Shown here in pieces: positions 37,773 through 46,942 of a stretch of DNA of 64,000 bases; the first letter of the stretch is position 1; each line of letters begins with the position of its first letter. This DNA is from Pelagisphaera sp964404745 (lineage in GTDB: Bacteria; Verrucomicrobiota; Verrucomicrobiia; Opitutales; Opitutaceae): contig CAYOLG010000022.1 of the NCBI GenBank assembly GCA_964404745.1, positions 1 through 64,000 on the forward strand, in the 5' to 3' direction. The notes beneath the pieces were generated by a model. It was not told the origin of the DNA, did not search any database, and was given only the letters and a program-made list of their open reading frames with translations. The position numbers and the translations under genes are program-made.

Positions 37773-39061
37773 TTTTCTTCCAATCGAGCGGATACTGATC
37801 GACCATGACCGTCCAAGCCTTCCATTTTAGCAAAGGCCATAGCCGCCGGCGCCGCTTTTTTCAAAGAAGCTCTAGAATATCGAATAATACTAGATCTTCG
37901 AAAAAAGTCTCTCACTTGAAGGCCGCTAAAATACCGGCCCGCTCTTCCAGTTGGCAATTCATGACTCGGACCCGCGACGAAATCGCCCAAGGCTGTGGCG
38001 GACCATTTTCCCTGCATTATGGCCCCAGCCGTTTCTATAGAGCGAGTAAGCCCACTTATTTCTGAGCCAGCAACTTCCAGTTCCAGATGTTCTGGAGCCA
38101 CATAATTAGCCACAGCCGCTGCTTCTTCGTAATTGCCCACAATCACTGAAAGGAACCCCTGTTTTAAAGTTTCCCGAATTACCGTTTTCCTGGAGAGCGA
38201 TTTAATTTGGGCGCTCATCTCTTTTCTAATCCCCTTGGCTACCTCCTTACTCAAGCTGACAAGATAGATTTTCTCTCTACCAGATCCGTGTTCCGCTTGA
38301 GCAAGCAAGTCGGCAGCGACATATTCCGGATTCGCCGTTTCGTCGGCAACGACTAAGACTTCGCTTGGGCCAGGAAGCAAATCCACTCCCACGGTTCCAA
38401 AGACTTGCCGCTTAGCTTCCACCGTGTAAGCGTTTCCTGGTCCAAATATTTTGGATACTGCTCGAATCGACTCCGTACCGTAGGCCATAGAGCCAATTGC
38501 AGCAACTCCTCCGATTCGATACGCCTCTGTAACTCCACACAAGCTCATCGCTGCCAAAACGGCATCGGCTACTTGCCCCTTGCTGTCGCATGGCGTGAAA
38601 GCAACAATCTCCCGCACTTTGGCAAGTTTGGCTAGCCCCCCTGTCATTACGACGGTCGATGCCAAATTCGTCGGAATGTAAAGACCCACCCGATCGATTG
38701 GGTAGAATCGTTCGCCAATTGTCGCCCCGTGGGCGTTCTTCGCCTGCCATGAACGCGGCAATGCATAGCGATTAAACTCAGTCACCGATCCGACAGCCTC
38801 CCTGATCGCCCTGAGCTCCTCTTTCGGCAATCGTCTTTTGGCAGCCGCCAATTCTTCACGGGGAATAGGGAACTGCGAAGGCTCGAGCCGCACACCATCA
38901 ACGCGACGCAAGGTTGCCGCTACCCCGCTATCGCCTTTCGAACGTACCTCCGCCAAGATTTTCGATACGGAATCCACTATGGCGGATGATGCGGATGCCG
39001 CCATGCAAAAACGTTCCAAGGTTTCCTGGAATCGGCGGGAACTATATGCGATCTCTACCAT
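37769..39061 (-). CDS. hisD: Histidinol dehydrogenase
   Basis: Oxidises histidinol to histidine in two NAD-dependent steps. 430 residues from ATG 39061; the frame extends 23 codons upstream without homology. GERFYPIDRVGLYIPT, KIFGPGNAYTVEAKRQVFG, PSEVLVVAD, LAQAEHGSG (zinc ligands Gln and His), APEHLEL and LGDFVAGPSHELPTGRAGRY are the conserved segments. First gene of hisD-hisC-hisB-hisH. Confidence 0.96.
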   Translation of the reverse strand: MVEIAYSSRRFQETLERFCMAASASSAIVDSVSKILAEVRSKGDSGVAATLRRVDGVRLEPSQFPIPREELAAAKRRLPKEELRAIREAVGSVTEFNRYALPRSWQAKNAHGATIGERFYPIDRVGLYIPTNLASTVVMTGGLAKLAKVREIVAFTPCDSKGQVADAVLAAMSLCGVTEAYRIGGVAAIGSMAYGTESIRAVSKIFGPGNAYTVEAKRQVFGTVGVDLLPGPSEVLVVADETANPEYVAADLLAQAEHGSGREKIYLVSLSKEVAKGIRKEMSAQIKSLSRKTVIRETLKQGFLSVIVGNYEEAAAVANYVAPEHLELEVAGSEISGLTRSIETAGAIMQGKWSATALGDFVAGPSHELPTGRAGRYFSGLQVRDFFRRSSIIRYSRASLKKAAPAAMAFAKMEGLDGHGRSVSARLEEK

Positions 39062-39135
39062 TTCGCCACTAATGGCCAAGCTGAGCAGCTTGGCAAAGTT
39101 AATAATTTCCGCGGGTCCAGATAGAGGCAATACCC

Positions 39136-39882
39136 CTACGGCAAAGGCATGACAAAATCGGATTCAGGCAGCTTCTTGTTGAGTACAATCGACGAATAGG
39201 CGAACTCCATGGACTGGCTACCGATGGCCGTCGAGAAGGTGCTCACCATTTTCTTCGGGAATCGAAGTCCATCAACCATGAGTTCCCCTTCTTCCAAGTA
39301 TTCAACCCCTTTGCTATCCAGTGTCTTATGGACTTGTCCAGTCTCAGCATCGATGTAGCGTTGATAGGCGATTCCATCGCCATGATAGTAGGTGAGCACT
39401 ACGCATTCACGGCCCTTTACGGTTTCCTTGCCCTCGTAAGTTATTTCCCCATTCCGAATATTCGGCTTGCGGAAAAAGCTAAACGCTTCTCGGACGCTGG
39501 CCTGCATGATGAGGATCCTGATGGGATCGAAAATCTCCATGCTTAGCGGAACAGAATCGACGACACGCTCGAAAGTCGTCCAACCCTCCGAGCCATCTAA
39601 GACGGAAATCTCCTTACGGCCACCTATGACTGCTACCATCCGGTGGCGCATCGGCTTTTGATAAACCATCTCAATGGTTCCGAGGTCGCCAGAACTATAA
39701 AGTAGCGATCCTTTGTAATGGACACTTTCGATAGCGTCTAATTTTTCATCAGGACCTACATAAGACCTAGCTAACTCGATCGTGGACTGGATGATTTCCT
39801 CATCTGACTCAGCCGCTTTAGCTAGGGTAGTGAATACTGTAGAAATCGTGATTAAACCAAGGATACGAATCTGACTATTCAT
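39136..39882 (-). CDS. Periplasmic LolA-like protein of unknown function
   Basis: 248 residues with a signal peptide (RILGLITISTVFTTLAKAAES). The rest is beta-rich with a short motif order typical of LolA/LppX-fold proteins: KGSLLYSSGDLGTIEMVYQKPMRHR, GSEGWT, then YIDAETGQVHKTLDSKG near the end. The fold is known for carrying lipids or lipoproteins; the ligand is unknown. It lies 25 bases after guaA and 74 bases before hisD, so it may be co-transcribed with both. Confidence 0.6.
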   Translation of the reverse strand: MNSQIRILGLITISTVFTTLAKAAESDEEIIQSTIELARSYVGPDEKLDAIESVHYKGSLLYSSGDLGTIEMVYQKPMRHRMVAVIGGRKEISVLDGSEGWTTFERVVDSVPLSMEIFDPIRILIMQASVREAFSFFRKPNIRNGEITYEGKETVKGRECVVLTYYHGDGIAYQRYIDAETGQVHKTLDSKGVEYLEEGELMVDGLRFPKKMVSTFSTAIGSQSMEFAYSSIVLNKKLPESDFVMPLP

Positions 39883-39907
39883 GGTAATTGGTAATTAGTA
39901 AAAAGTC

Positions 39908-41449
39908 TTACTCCCATTCTATCGTTCCCGGAGGCTTGGAACTGATATCGTAAACAACACGGTTAATACCGCTGACTTCATTGATAATCCGATTTGAAAC
40001 CCGTTGCAGCACTTCATAGGGTACGCGAACCCAATCCGCGGTCATGGCGTCCTTACTCTCTACGATGCGCACGGCAACCACGTTCTCGTACGTACGCTCA
40101 TCTCCCATGACACCCACTGTCCGAACTGGCAGAAATACGCAAAACGACTGCCAGACCTTGTAGTAGAGATCTGACTGCATCATCTCATCGTGCAATATGG
40201 CGTCGGCCTTTCTCAAAATATCAAGCTTCACTTTCGTTATGCTTCCCATCACCCGCACACCTAGACCAGGACCGGGGAATGGCTGTCTCCATACGACTTC
40301 TTTCGGCAGGCCAAGTTCCGCCCCAAGCGCTCTCACCTCATCTTTGAACAGCTGTCTCAATGGTTCCAGAAGCTTGAACTTCATTTTCTTCGGTAACCCG
40401 CCCACATTGTGATGGCTCTTGATCGTTGCGGCCGGATTCCCATCTATTGAAACGCTCTCAATCACGTCTGGATAAAGCGTACCTTGGGCAAGAAACTTGG
40501 CGTCTCCAATTTTCTTAAGCGATTCTTGGAAAACTTCCACGAATGTATTGCCTATAATCTTACGCTTGCGTTCCGGGTCAGACACCCCTTTCAGGAGTTT
40601 CAAGAACTTTCCTCCAGCGCGGGCTACTCTTACATCCATCCTGAAGTGGCGCCGATAGAGATCCACTACCAACTCGCGCTCATTCAAACGGAGGAGCCCG
40701 TTATCCACAAAAACACAGGTCAACTGACGACCGATCGCCTTGTGTATCAAGGCTGCCGCCACCGACGAATCAACTCCTCCACTCAAGCCCAGCAAGACTC
40801 GGTCTTGACCAACGGTTTCCTTGATCGACGCGATCGATTCTTCCGCCAGGGAAGCCATCGACCAATCTCCTTTGCAGCCGCAAATCTTCCTCAAATAGTT
40901 TTCCAGGATATTCAGACCTCCCTCAGTGTGATCTACCTCCGGATGAAACTGTATGCCAAAAATCCTCCGACTTTCGTCGGCAATACCAGCAAACCCAGAA
41001 TTCTCTGTTGAAGCAATCGCGTTAAATCCTTTGGGAAGCTTCGACAGACGATCTCCATGGGAATTCCAAACCCTTATCTCGCTCGGCAGACCTTTGAAAA
41101 GACTGCCCTTCCTTGCTATTTTGAGAACGCCGTGTCCATACTCTCTTTGGCGGCTCTTTTCCACTTTGCCGCCCAATAGATGGGCAATCAACTGAACACC
41201 GTAGCAAATACCCAATATGGGGATTCCTAAATCGAATATACGTTTGTCTGGCCTCGGCGACCCTTTCGACAAGACGCTCTCCGGTCCCCCAGAAAGAATA
41301 ATCCCAACCACGTTGTCTTTCTTGAGCTCCTTGGCGCTCGTCTTGAAAGGATAAATTTTCGAATAGACCGAGCACTCGCGAATGCGGCGGGCGATCACTT
41401 GCGTGTACTGGGAACCGAAGTCCAGCACCGCTATTGTTTGATGTTTCAT
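39908..41449 (-). CDS. guaA: GMP synthase (glutamine-hydrolysing)
   Basis: Makes GMP from XMP. 513 residues: glutaminase domain (about 1-190; GICYGVQLIAHLLGG, IQFHPEVDHTEGG), ATP pyrophosphatase domain (about 200-390; LLGLSGGVDSSVAAALI) and C-terminal dimerisation domain ending GTIEWE. The N-terminal MKHQTIAVLDFGSQYTQVIARRIRE is diagnostic. No purine riboswitch was seen in the 130 bases upstream. Confidence 0.97.
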   Translation of the reverse strand: MKHQTIAVLDFGSQYTQVIARRIRECSVYSKIYPFKTSAKELKKDNVVGIILSGGPESVLSKGSPRPDKRIFDLGIPILGICYGVQLIAHLLGGKVEKSRQREYGHGVLKIARKGSLFKGLPSEIRVWNSHGDRLSKLPKGFNAIASTENSGFAGIADESRRIFGIQFHPEVDHTEGGLNILENYLRKICGCKGDWSMASLAEESIASIKETVGQDRVLLGLSGGVDSSVAAALIHKAIGRQLTCVFVDNGLLRLNERELVVDLYRRHFRMDVRVARAGGKFLKLLKGVSDPERKRKIIGNTFVEVFQESLKKIGDAKFLAQGTLYPDVIESVSIDGNPAATIKSHHNVGGLPKKMKFKLLEPLRQLFKDEVRALGAELGLPKEVVWRQPFPGPGLGVRVMGSITKVKLDILRKADAILHDEMMQSDLYYKVWQSFCVFLPVRTVGVMGDERTYENVVAVRIVESKDAMTADWVRVPYEVLQRVSNRIINEVSGINRVVYDISSKPPGTIEWE

Positions 41450-41579
41450 ATGCTTAAACCCCTATTAAACCATCTTTCCGCGATGCCTGTCACTCACTTA
41501 GAGGGAGAAAACGTTAAACGTGTCGTTTGGTTCCTAGTCTGGCTGGCCCCTGACTATTTAGCGATCCCGCTACAGGACG

Positions 41580-41813
41580 CTAAAACGAAAGTTCAAAATT
41601 CTTGTACTCGCATTCTGGACACTGCTCGCCATCCGACACATCCCGCTTTTTTACCGAATAGAGATGGCCACATCGTACGCAATGGAAAATTATTTGCCTT
41701 CTGCCACCTTCAAAGGCTCGTTTGTCGCTTCTATCGAAGAAAAACCACAGAACGCTCACGCCAGCGAGGGCGGAGCCTGCGTAGATTATCAAGAACCAAG
41801 TAAACGCCTGCAT
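41580..41813 (-). CDS. Small membrane protein with a zinc ribbon
   Basis: 77 residues from the ATG at 41813, which has AAGGG about five bases upstream. One transmembrane helix (about 2-22, TWFLIIYAGSALAGVSVLWFF) is followed by FHCVRCGHLYSVKKRDVSDGEQCPECEYKN, two Cys-x2-Cys knuckles that should bind zinc. Function unknown. It lies directly after rplQ, but the rplQ terminator falls between, so it likely needs its own promoter or read-through. Confidence 0.65.
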   Translation of the reverse strand: MQAFTWFLIIYAGSALAGVSVLWFFFDRSDKRAFEGGRRQIIFHCVRCGHLYSVKKRDVSDGEQCPECEYKNFELSF

Positions 41814-41827
41814 CGGTACCCTTAAAC

Positions 41828-41856
41828 AAAAAATGCGCTCCAACTGGGGAACGCAT
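41828..41856 (-). terminator. Rho-independent terminator after rplQ
   Basis: On the minus strand a 9-bp stem (ATGCGTTCC with GGAGCGCAT, one G-U pair), a 6-base loop and a run of six Ts, 35 bases after the rplQ stop. It closes the ribosomal protein cluster. Confidence 0.85.
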
Positions 41857-41890
41857 CGATCTTAAGCGTCGGCTTCGATCTATTAAGATC

Positions 41891-42505
41891 CTAGCCTTTC
41901 TTTTCCTCCCCTCCCAACTCTTCGGCTTCCGGTTGAGCGTCCGATTCTTCGGAAACGGTCGAATCAACTTCCTCTTCGGCTGGCCCCTTTTCCGATTCTT
42001 CGACTTCTTTGGACGATTCCGAGGATTCCTCGGCTCTTTCACCTTCCGGCACTTCCTCGCCTGCTTCGGTCTCTACCTTAACTGCTGGCTCGCTCGCTTC
42101 CGCCTTCGCCTTTGATTTAGGCTTGCCCTTTTTCTCGTAGCCCTCGTCGTCAGCATCGATTAATTCAATCAAAGCCATTTCTGCGGCATCCCCTCTGCGG
42201 GTACCGAGTTTATAGATACGCGTGTAACCACCTTCACGTTCCCTAAACTGCTCAACCTTCTCGTCAAACAATCCATGGACGGCATCGGTGTCGCGCACTC
42301 GGGAGATAGCCATACGACGACTGTGCAGGCTTCCATTTTTCGCCAAGGTGATTACCTTCTCCACGAAGGGGCGAAGAGCCTTGGCCTTCTTCAATGTCGT
42401 CTTGATACGCCCATGCGTAAGAAGAGCTGTAGATAGGTTGGCTAACAGCGCCTCGCGGTGCTCTTTCTTTACCCCCAACTGATTGCTATGCTTGCGATGA
42501 CGCAT
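41891..42505 (-). CDS. rplQ: 50S ribosomal protein L17 with long acidic tail
   Basis: The L17 core occupies residues 1 to about 118 (RHRKHSNQLGVKKEHREALL at the start, YTRIYKLGTRRGDAAEMALIEL at the end). It is followed by about 85 residues of low complexity rich in Glu, Ser and Ala, with a short basic patch first. Such tails are not needed for ribosome binding in the known structures. Last gene of the cluster, 36 bases after rpoA. Confidence 0.95.
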   Translation of the reverse strand: MRHRKHSNQLGVKKEHREALLANLSTALLTHGRIKTTLKKAKALRPFVEKVITLAKNGSLHSRRMAISRVRDTDAVHGLFDEKVEQFREREGGYTRIYKLGTRRGDAAEMALIELIDADDEGYEKKGKPKSKAKAEASEPAVKVETEAGEEVPEGERAEESSESSKEVEESEKGPAEEEVDSTVSEESDAQPEAEELGGEEKKG

Positions 42506-42541
42506 GGCTCAAAATTCCTAATACAAATCTGGTTTATTAAT

Positions 42542-43543
42542 TTATAGCTCTTTTTTCAGGTCCAAGAGCCGCTCATCGAACTTCATTCCCAGCGAGAGGC
42601 CCAGCGATTCGAGCTTATCCTTAATTTCATTGAGAGACTTTTTCCCGAAATTGCGGTACTTGAGCATCTCTTGTTCGCTCTTCATAGCCAACTCGCCGAC
42701 TGTTGTGATGTTCGCGTTGTTCAAGCAATTGGCAGCTCTAACCGAGAGCTCGATTTCATTGACGCTCATGTTTAGAAGCTTGCGAAGCTTGTTTTGCTCT
42801 TCGCTAACTTCCGCGCCTTCGTCTTCGAACTCGTAATTCTCGTCGGATACATTGTCGAAGACATCCAGATGATGCTTGAGGATCGCGCTCGACTGCTTGA
42901 GAGCATCATCTGGCGTGATCCTTCCATCGGTCCAGATTTCCAGCAGCAGCTTATCGTAATCGGTGATCTGTCCAACACGAGTCGCTTCAACTGCGTATTT
43001 TACCAGACTTACGGGACTAAAGAGCGAGTCGATCGGGATAACTCCAATCGGCTGGTCCTCATCCTTGTTGTCTTCACCCGGGCAGTAGCCTCGCCCAACC
43101 TTAATCTCAAGCTCAGCTGTGAACTGCATCTCCCTGTCCAACGTGCAGATCACTTGGTCAGGATTAACGATTTCCACGTTCTGATCGGCCTCAATATCGG
43201 CCGCCGTGATCGGACCGGAACGATTGACGTTGATCATCAATTTAGTCCCTTCCCGGTTGTGGCAAATCAAGAGAACCTTTTTCAAATTGAGAACGATATC
43301 GGTGACGTCTTCTACGATTCCTTCCACGCTTTGGAACTCGTGGCTAACGCCATCGATTTTCACCGATGAGATTCCCGCTCCTTCAATCGAGCTTAGCAAT
43401 ACTCGACGGAGCGAATTGCCAATAGTGTGGCCATAGCCGGCTTCAAATGGCTCGGCGATAAATTTAGCGTAGGTTGTCGAGGAACCTTCCTCTACTTTTA
43501 CGAGACGATTAGGGAGTTCGAACTTTCCGATACGTTTTGGCAT
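42542..43543 (-). CDS. rpoA: RNA polymerase subunit alpha
   Basis: 333 residues: N-terminal assembly domain (about 1-235; FAEPFEAGYGHTIGNSLRRVLLSS-like FIAEPFEAGYGHTIG) and C-terminal DNA-binding domain (about 255-330; LSVRAANCLNNANI, YRNFGKKSLNEIKDKL). It forms the scaffold for beta and beta-prime; the end of the beta-prime gene is at 63258. Standard alpha-operon place between rpsD and rplQ. Confidence 0.98.
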   Translation of the reverse strand: MPKRIGKFELPNRLVKVEEGSSTTYAKFIAEPFEAGYGHTIGNSLRRVLLSSIEGAGISSVKIDGVSHEFQSVEGIVEDVTDIVLNLKKVLLICHNREGTKLMINVNRSGPITAADIEADQNVEIVNPDQVICTLDREMQFTAELEIKVGRGYCPGEDNKDEDQPIGVIPIDSLFSPVSLVKYAVEATRVGQITDYDKLLLEIWTDGRITPDDALKQSSAILKHHLDVFDNVSDENYEFEDEGAEVSEEQNKLRKLLNMSVNEIELSVRAANCLNNANITTVGELAMKSEQEMLKYRNFGKKSLNEIKDKLESLGLSLGMKFDERLLDLKKEL

Positions 43544-43611
43544 AGCGCGATTTGGTCAGGATTCGGCGGGACGAAATTGAGGTTTTATAAATTCAAGTTG
43601 ATCAACAGCGA

Positions 43612-44223
43612 CTAGTAGCGGCTGTAGAATTCGACAATTAGCTGTTCGTTGATAGCGGGATCCATCTCTTCACGATCCGGAAGGCGATTGACCGTTCCCC
43701 TAAAGGCCTCGTCGTTTCGGGTCATCCAATCCGGGACATTCCTCATCCGCGTGGCATCCATATTGCTCGTGGCAAGCTGACGAGAAGAGGTACCGTTGCG
43801 GACCTCGATTTCGTCGCCAGGGTTCACTTGAAAGCTGGGTATATCGACTTTCTGGCCATTCACTCTGACATGGCCATGGTTAACGAATTGCCGGGCTGCC
43901 TGCCTAGTCTTTGTGAATCCCAATAGATATACAATGCTATCTAAACGCGTCTCAAGAAGCTGCAGGAAAATAGTACCGGTAACTCCTCTTTGATTCTTGG
44001 CTCGATCGAAAGTCCGACGAAACTGCTTCTCCATCAATCCATACATGTAGCGCAATTTTTGCTTCTCGCCCAAGCCAATGGAGTACTCCGATTGCTTACG
44101 ACGTAGTCGAGGTCCATGTTGTCCCGGCGGATAACCCCGTTTCTCCAGCGATTTGTGATTTCCGAAAATCGGCTGACCAAATCTTCTGCTAATCTTTACG
44201 GTTGGTCCAGTGTAGCGAGCCAT
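43612..44223 (-). CDS. rpsD: 30S ribosomal protein S4
   Basis: 203 residues. ARYTGPTVKISRRFG at the start and the S4 RNA-binding domain (LDSIVYLLGFTKTRQAARQFVNHGHVRVNG) are clear. The zinc-binding cysteines found in some S4 proteins are absent, so this is the zinc-free form. In other bacteria S4 represses the alpha operon; no leader structure was tested here. Confidence 0.98.
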   Translation of the reverse strand: MARYTGPTVKISRRFGQPIFGNHKSLEKRGYPPGQHGPRLRRKQSEYSIGLGEKQKLRYMYGLMEKQFRRTFDRAKNQRGVTGTIFLQLLETRLDSIVYLLGFTKTRQAARQFVNHGHVRVNGQKVDIPSFQVNPGDEIEVRNGTSSRQLATSNMDATRMRNVPDWMTRNDEAFRGTVNRLPDREEMDPAINEQLIVEFYSRY

Positions 44224-44271
44224 CGTTCTTGTAAATTATAATTATTGTTCTCGTTCAGTTCGCGAAAGGCC

Positions 44272-44847
44272 CTACACCCGTCTACGTTTGGGAGGCCGGC
44301 ATCCGTTGTGAGGGATCGGCGTTGTGTCTACAATAGAGAGAATCTCCAGTCCCAGTGATTGGAACGCTCTAATAGCGGAATCGCGGCCCATGCCCGGTCC
44401 ATTTACATGGATGATCACTTCTTTCAAACCATGAGCCATAGCCGCTTTCGCCGCATTCTGAGTGACTATTTGGGACGCGTAGGCAGTTGATTTACGCGAA
44501 CCGCGAAAGTTCATTTTTCCAGCGCTTGACCAAGAGATGGTGTTTCCCTTGGCATCGGTGATGGTGACGATCGTATTGTTAAACGTCGCACTCACCTTGG
44601 CGATGCCCGTGGAGATGTTTTTGCTCCCTTTCGCTTTGCGGATCTTGAGCTCGCCAATTTCCTCCTTGAGGAGATCCTTCGCGGTCGGCTGCTTCTTGAC
44701 ACCTCCCGGAGCCAGCTCCTCCTCTTCTTCCCGTTTTGCTTCTTTTCCTTCAGGGATCTCTTCTTCGGTGGCCATTGGAGCCTCAGGCTCCTGCGTTTCC
44801 GCAGGCTTCTCTTCTACTTCTTCTGATTCGACCTTTTCTTCAGCCAT
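44272..44847 (-). CDS. rpsK: 30S ribosomal protein S11 with acidic N-terminal extension
   Basis: 191 residues against about 128 in typical bacteria. The conserved part starts near residue 75 (KNISTGIAKVSATFNNTIV) and ends PHNGCRPPKRRRV. Residues 1 to about 65 are mainly Glu, Lys, Pro and Ala without any recognised domain. The extension is real in frame, and no later start has a clear advantage, though an internal ATG exists at codon 25. Confidence 0.96.
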   Translation of the reverse strand: MAEEKVESEEVEEKPAETQEPEAPMATEEEIPEGKEAKREEEEELAPGGVKKQPTAKDLLKEEIGELKIRKAKGSKNISTGIAKVSATFNNTIVTITDAKGNTISWSSAGKMNFRGSRKSTAYASQIVTQNAAKAAMAHGLKEVIIHVNGPGMGRDSAIRAFQSLGLEILSIVDTTPIPHNGCRPPKRRRV

Positions 44848-44870
44848 GACGCAATTCTCTTAATTAGTTA

Positions 44871-45242
44871 CTACTTTCTCAAACCGCCCACGCTTGCGGA
44901 TTTCCCTTTGCGTGTTCTTGCATTTGTCTTTGTTCTCTGGCCTCTTACCGGGAGACCGCGGCGGTGACGCAAACCACGATAACAATTAATCGCCTGTAAA
45001 CGCTTCATGTTTGCCGCCAAATCACGCCTCAAGTCGCCTTCCACTAGATATTTGAGCTCATTGATTTTGGCCATGATAGCGTTGATCTGCTCTTCGTTGA
45101 GATCCTTCGCCCGCATGTCCGGATCTATCTCGGTTTCCTTCAAAATGAGATCCGCCCGCTTCGGTCCGATACCGTAAATGTATCGCAGCGAGTAAGCGAG
45201 TTTCTTATTGTTCGGAATATCTACGCCTAAAATACGTGGCAT
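44871..45242 (-). CDS. rpsM: 30S ribosomal protein S13
   Basis: 123 residues. PRILGVDIPNNKKLAYSLRYIYGIG, the helix-hairpin-helix GPKRADLIL, and the basic tail RHRRGLPVRGQRTKTNARTRKG fit S13, which bridges the subunits at the head of 30S. A 161-base gap separates it from secY; map, infA and rpmJ, often found here, are absent. Confidence 0.98.
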   Translation of the reverse strand: MPRILGVDIPNNKKLAYSLRYIYGIGPKRADLILKETEIDPDMRAKDLNEEQINAIMAKINELKYLVEGDLRRDLAANMKRLQAINCYRGLRHRRGLPVRGQRTKTNARTRKGKSASVGGLRK

Positions 45243-45403
45243 GTTAATTTCACAAGTTGTTGATTATTAAAAAGTTTGTTGCACTTAGAACCGATTCGAG
45301 GAAACCCGAGTAAACACCATCCAAGCACATCAATCCTTCCCCAGTGAAGCAAGGGAGGAAAAAAGAGTGAGGTGATGAACTTTCGTAAGCATAAAGTAAA
45401 GAA

Positions 45404-46912
45404 TTAATTTGAATATAATTGCAGCACCCACGCTATGATGCCGACGGCGAAAATCGCCAATAGCCAAATGTACAGCTGGCCCACATTGCTCATATCCGTG
45501 GCCCCCGCTAAACCGGCATCGAGTCTCTTGCTATTCCCACGACTTTTTATGCGACCCTTTTTAAGGAAGCCGTCGTAGTGGCGCTGAAGCAAATGTGTCT
45601 CTATTTGGCGCATGGTATCCAACATCACGCCCACTGTTATGAGCATCCCAGTCCCTCCGAAGAAAATGGCTACCCGCATGGGGATGTTGGCCTGAAAAAG
45701 AAGAATGTCTGGGAAGACCGCTATCACAGTGAGAAAAATCGAGCCAGCCAAAGTCAATCGCGTCATGATGAAATCAAGGAACTGAGCGGTGGGAGACCCA
45801 GGACGCACCCCAGGCACATAGCCTCCATATTTTTTTAGATCATCCGCGATCTGAATGGGTCGGAACATGACGGATACCCAAAAGTAGGAGAAAAACAAAA
45901 TCATCAGCCCAAAGACGATGTAATACGTAAGGGTTCCATGCACTAAGTAGTTGGATACATCGATTAACCACTGCTGATCGAGCCACGCGCCTAACTGGGA
46001 GATAAGCTGCTGAGGGAATGCTAGGATGGCGGACGCGAAAATCACCGGCATCACTCCCGAGTAGTTTACCTTGAGAGGCATAAATGAGCTTTGGCCACCG
46101 TATACTTTCCTACCTACTACACGCTTAGCATATTGAACGGGAATCTTCCGAACCGCCTGAATGACGGCCACCAACCCCGCTGTGACACCAACACCCAAGG
46201 CAATCATGCCAACGGCATGGATGAATTTCAGATTTTCGCCTGCGCCCACAGGTCCGAAGAACAAGCCATAGGTCGCCTGCACAGCCCCTGGCAAGTCGGC
46301 GAGGATTCCCACGGTAATCAATAGCGATATTCCGTTACCGATGCCCGACTTGGTAATTTGTTCACCCAACCACATGAGCAATACCGTTCCCGCTGTCAGG
46401 AAAACGGTAGAGGTTATGAGAAACCACGTCTTGCCGACGATCACGATTTCGCCGTATTCAGCGAGAGAGTAGCCGGGGAACAAACGTCCTGGATTCTCCA
46501 AAGCTAATATTAGTAGCACCGCTTGCACGGCGGAAATGACCACTGTTGCGTAGCGCGTATACTGAGTAAGCTTCTGTCTGCCCGCTTCCCCTTCTCGCTG
46601 AAGTCTGGCCAAAGCCGGGAAAACAGCTCCCATCAATTGGAAAATAATCGAGGCTGAAATGTAGGGCATTATCCCCAGAGCGAAGACCGCCCCTTTGAGC
46701 AAGGCCCCACCTGTGAACATGTTGTAAAGCCCCAAAAGACTACCTCCACCCTGGGCCGTTTGATCGGCAAAGAACGCCTGCAAAGGCTGCGTGTCGAGCC
46801 CCGGCAAAGGAATATTACCCCCGATTCTGGCAATGAATAGCAACGAGAGTGTCAGGAAGATTCGCTGACGCAATTCGGGGATTTTGAGACAGTTGGTAAA
46901 TGCGGAGAACAT
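45404..46912 (-). CDS. secY: Protein translocase channel subunit SecY, with extra C-terminal helix
   Basis: 502 residues against about 440 usually. Ten helices of the normal channel are recognisable (plug and pore region GIMPYISASIIFQL, ITKSGIGNGISLLI, cytoplasmic loop RRVPVQYAKR-like KIPVQYAKRVVGRK, KKYGGYVPGVRPG). After the usual end (FLKKGRIKSRG) there are about 45 more residues closing with a hydrophobic segment (GQLYIWLLAIFAVGIIAWVLQLY), an apparent eleventh helix. Works with SecA (19923). Confidence 0.97.
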   Translation of the reverse strand: MFSAFTNCLKIPELRQRIFLTLSLLFIARIGGNIPLPGLDTQPLQAFFADQTAQGGGSLLGLYNMFTGGALLKGAVFALGIMPYISASIIFQLMGAVFPALARLQREGEAGRQKLTQYTRYATVVISAVQAVLLILALENPGRLFPGYSLAEYGEIVIVGKTWFLITSTVFLTAGTVLLMWLGEQITKSGIGNGISLLITVGILADLPGAVQATYGLFFGPVGAGENLKFIHAVGMIALGVGVTAGLVAVIQAVRKIPVQYAKRVVGRKVYGGQSSFMPLKVNYSGVMPVIFASAILAFPQQLISQLGAWLDQQWLIDVSNYLVHGTLTYYIVFGLMILFFSYFWVSVMFRPIQIADDLKKYGGYVPGVRPGSPTAQFLDFIMTRLTLAGSIFLTVIAVFPDILLFQANIPMRVAIFFGGTGMLITVGVMLDTMRQIETHLLQRHYDGFLKKGRIKSRGNSKRLDAGLAGATDMSNVGQLYIWLLAIFAVGIIAWVLQLYSN

Positions 46913-46942
46913 GCCGGAGTGTTATCGCTATCGTGAGATAAA

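Noticed and set aside
41399..41803. Open frame of 134 codons on the plus strand
   Set aside because: It overlaps guaA and the zinc-ribbon gene and its composition is not protein-like.
45243..45403. Hidden rpmJ (L36) gene between secY and rpsM
   Set aside because: The minus-strand reading has no cysteine-rich basic 37-codon frame.
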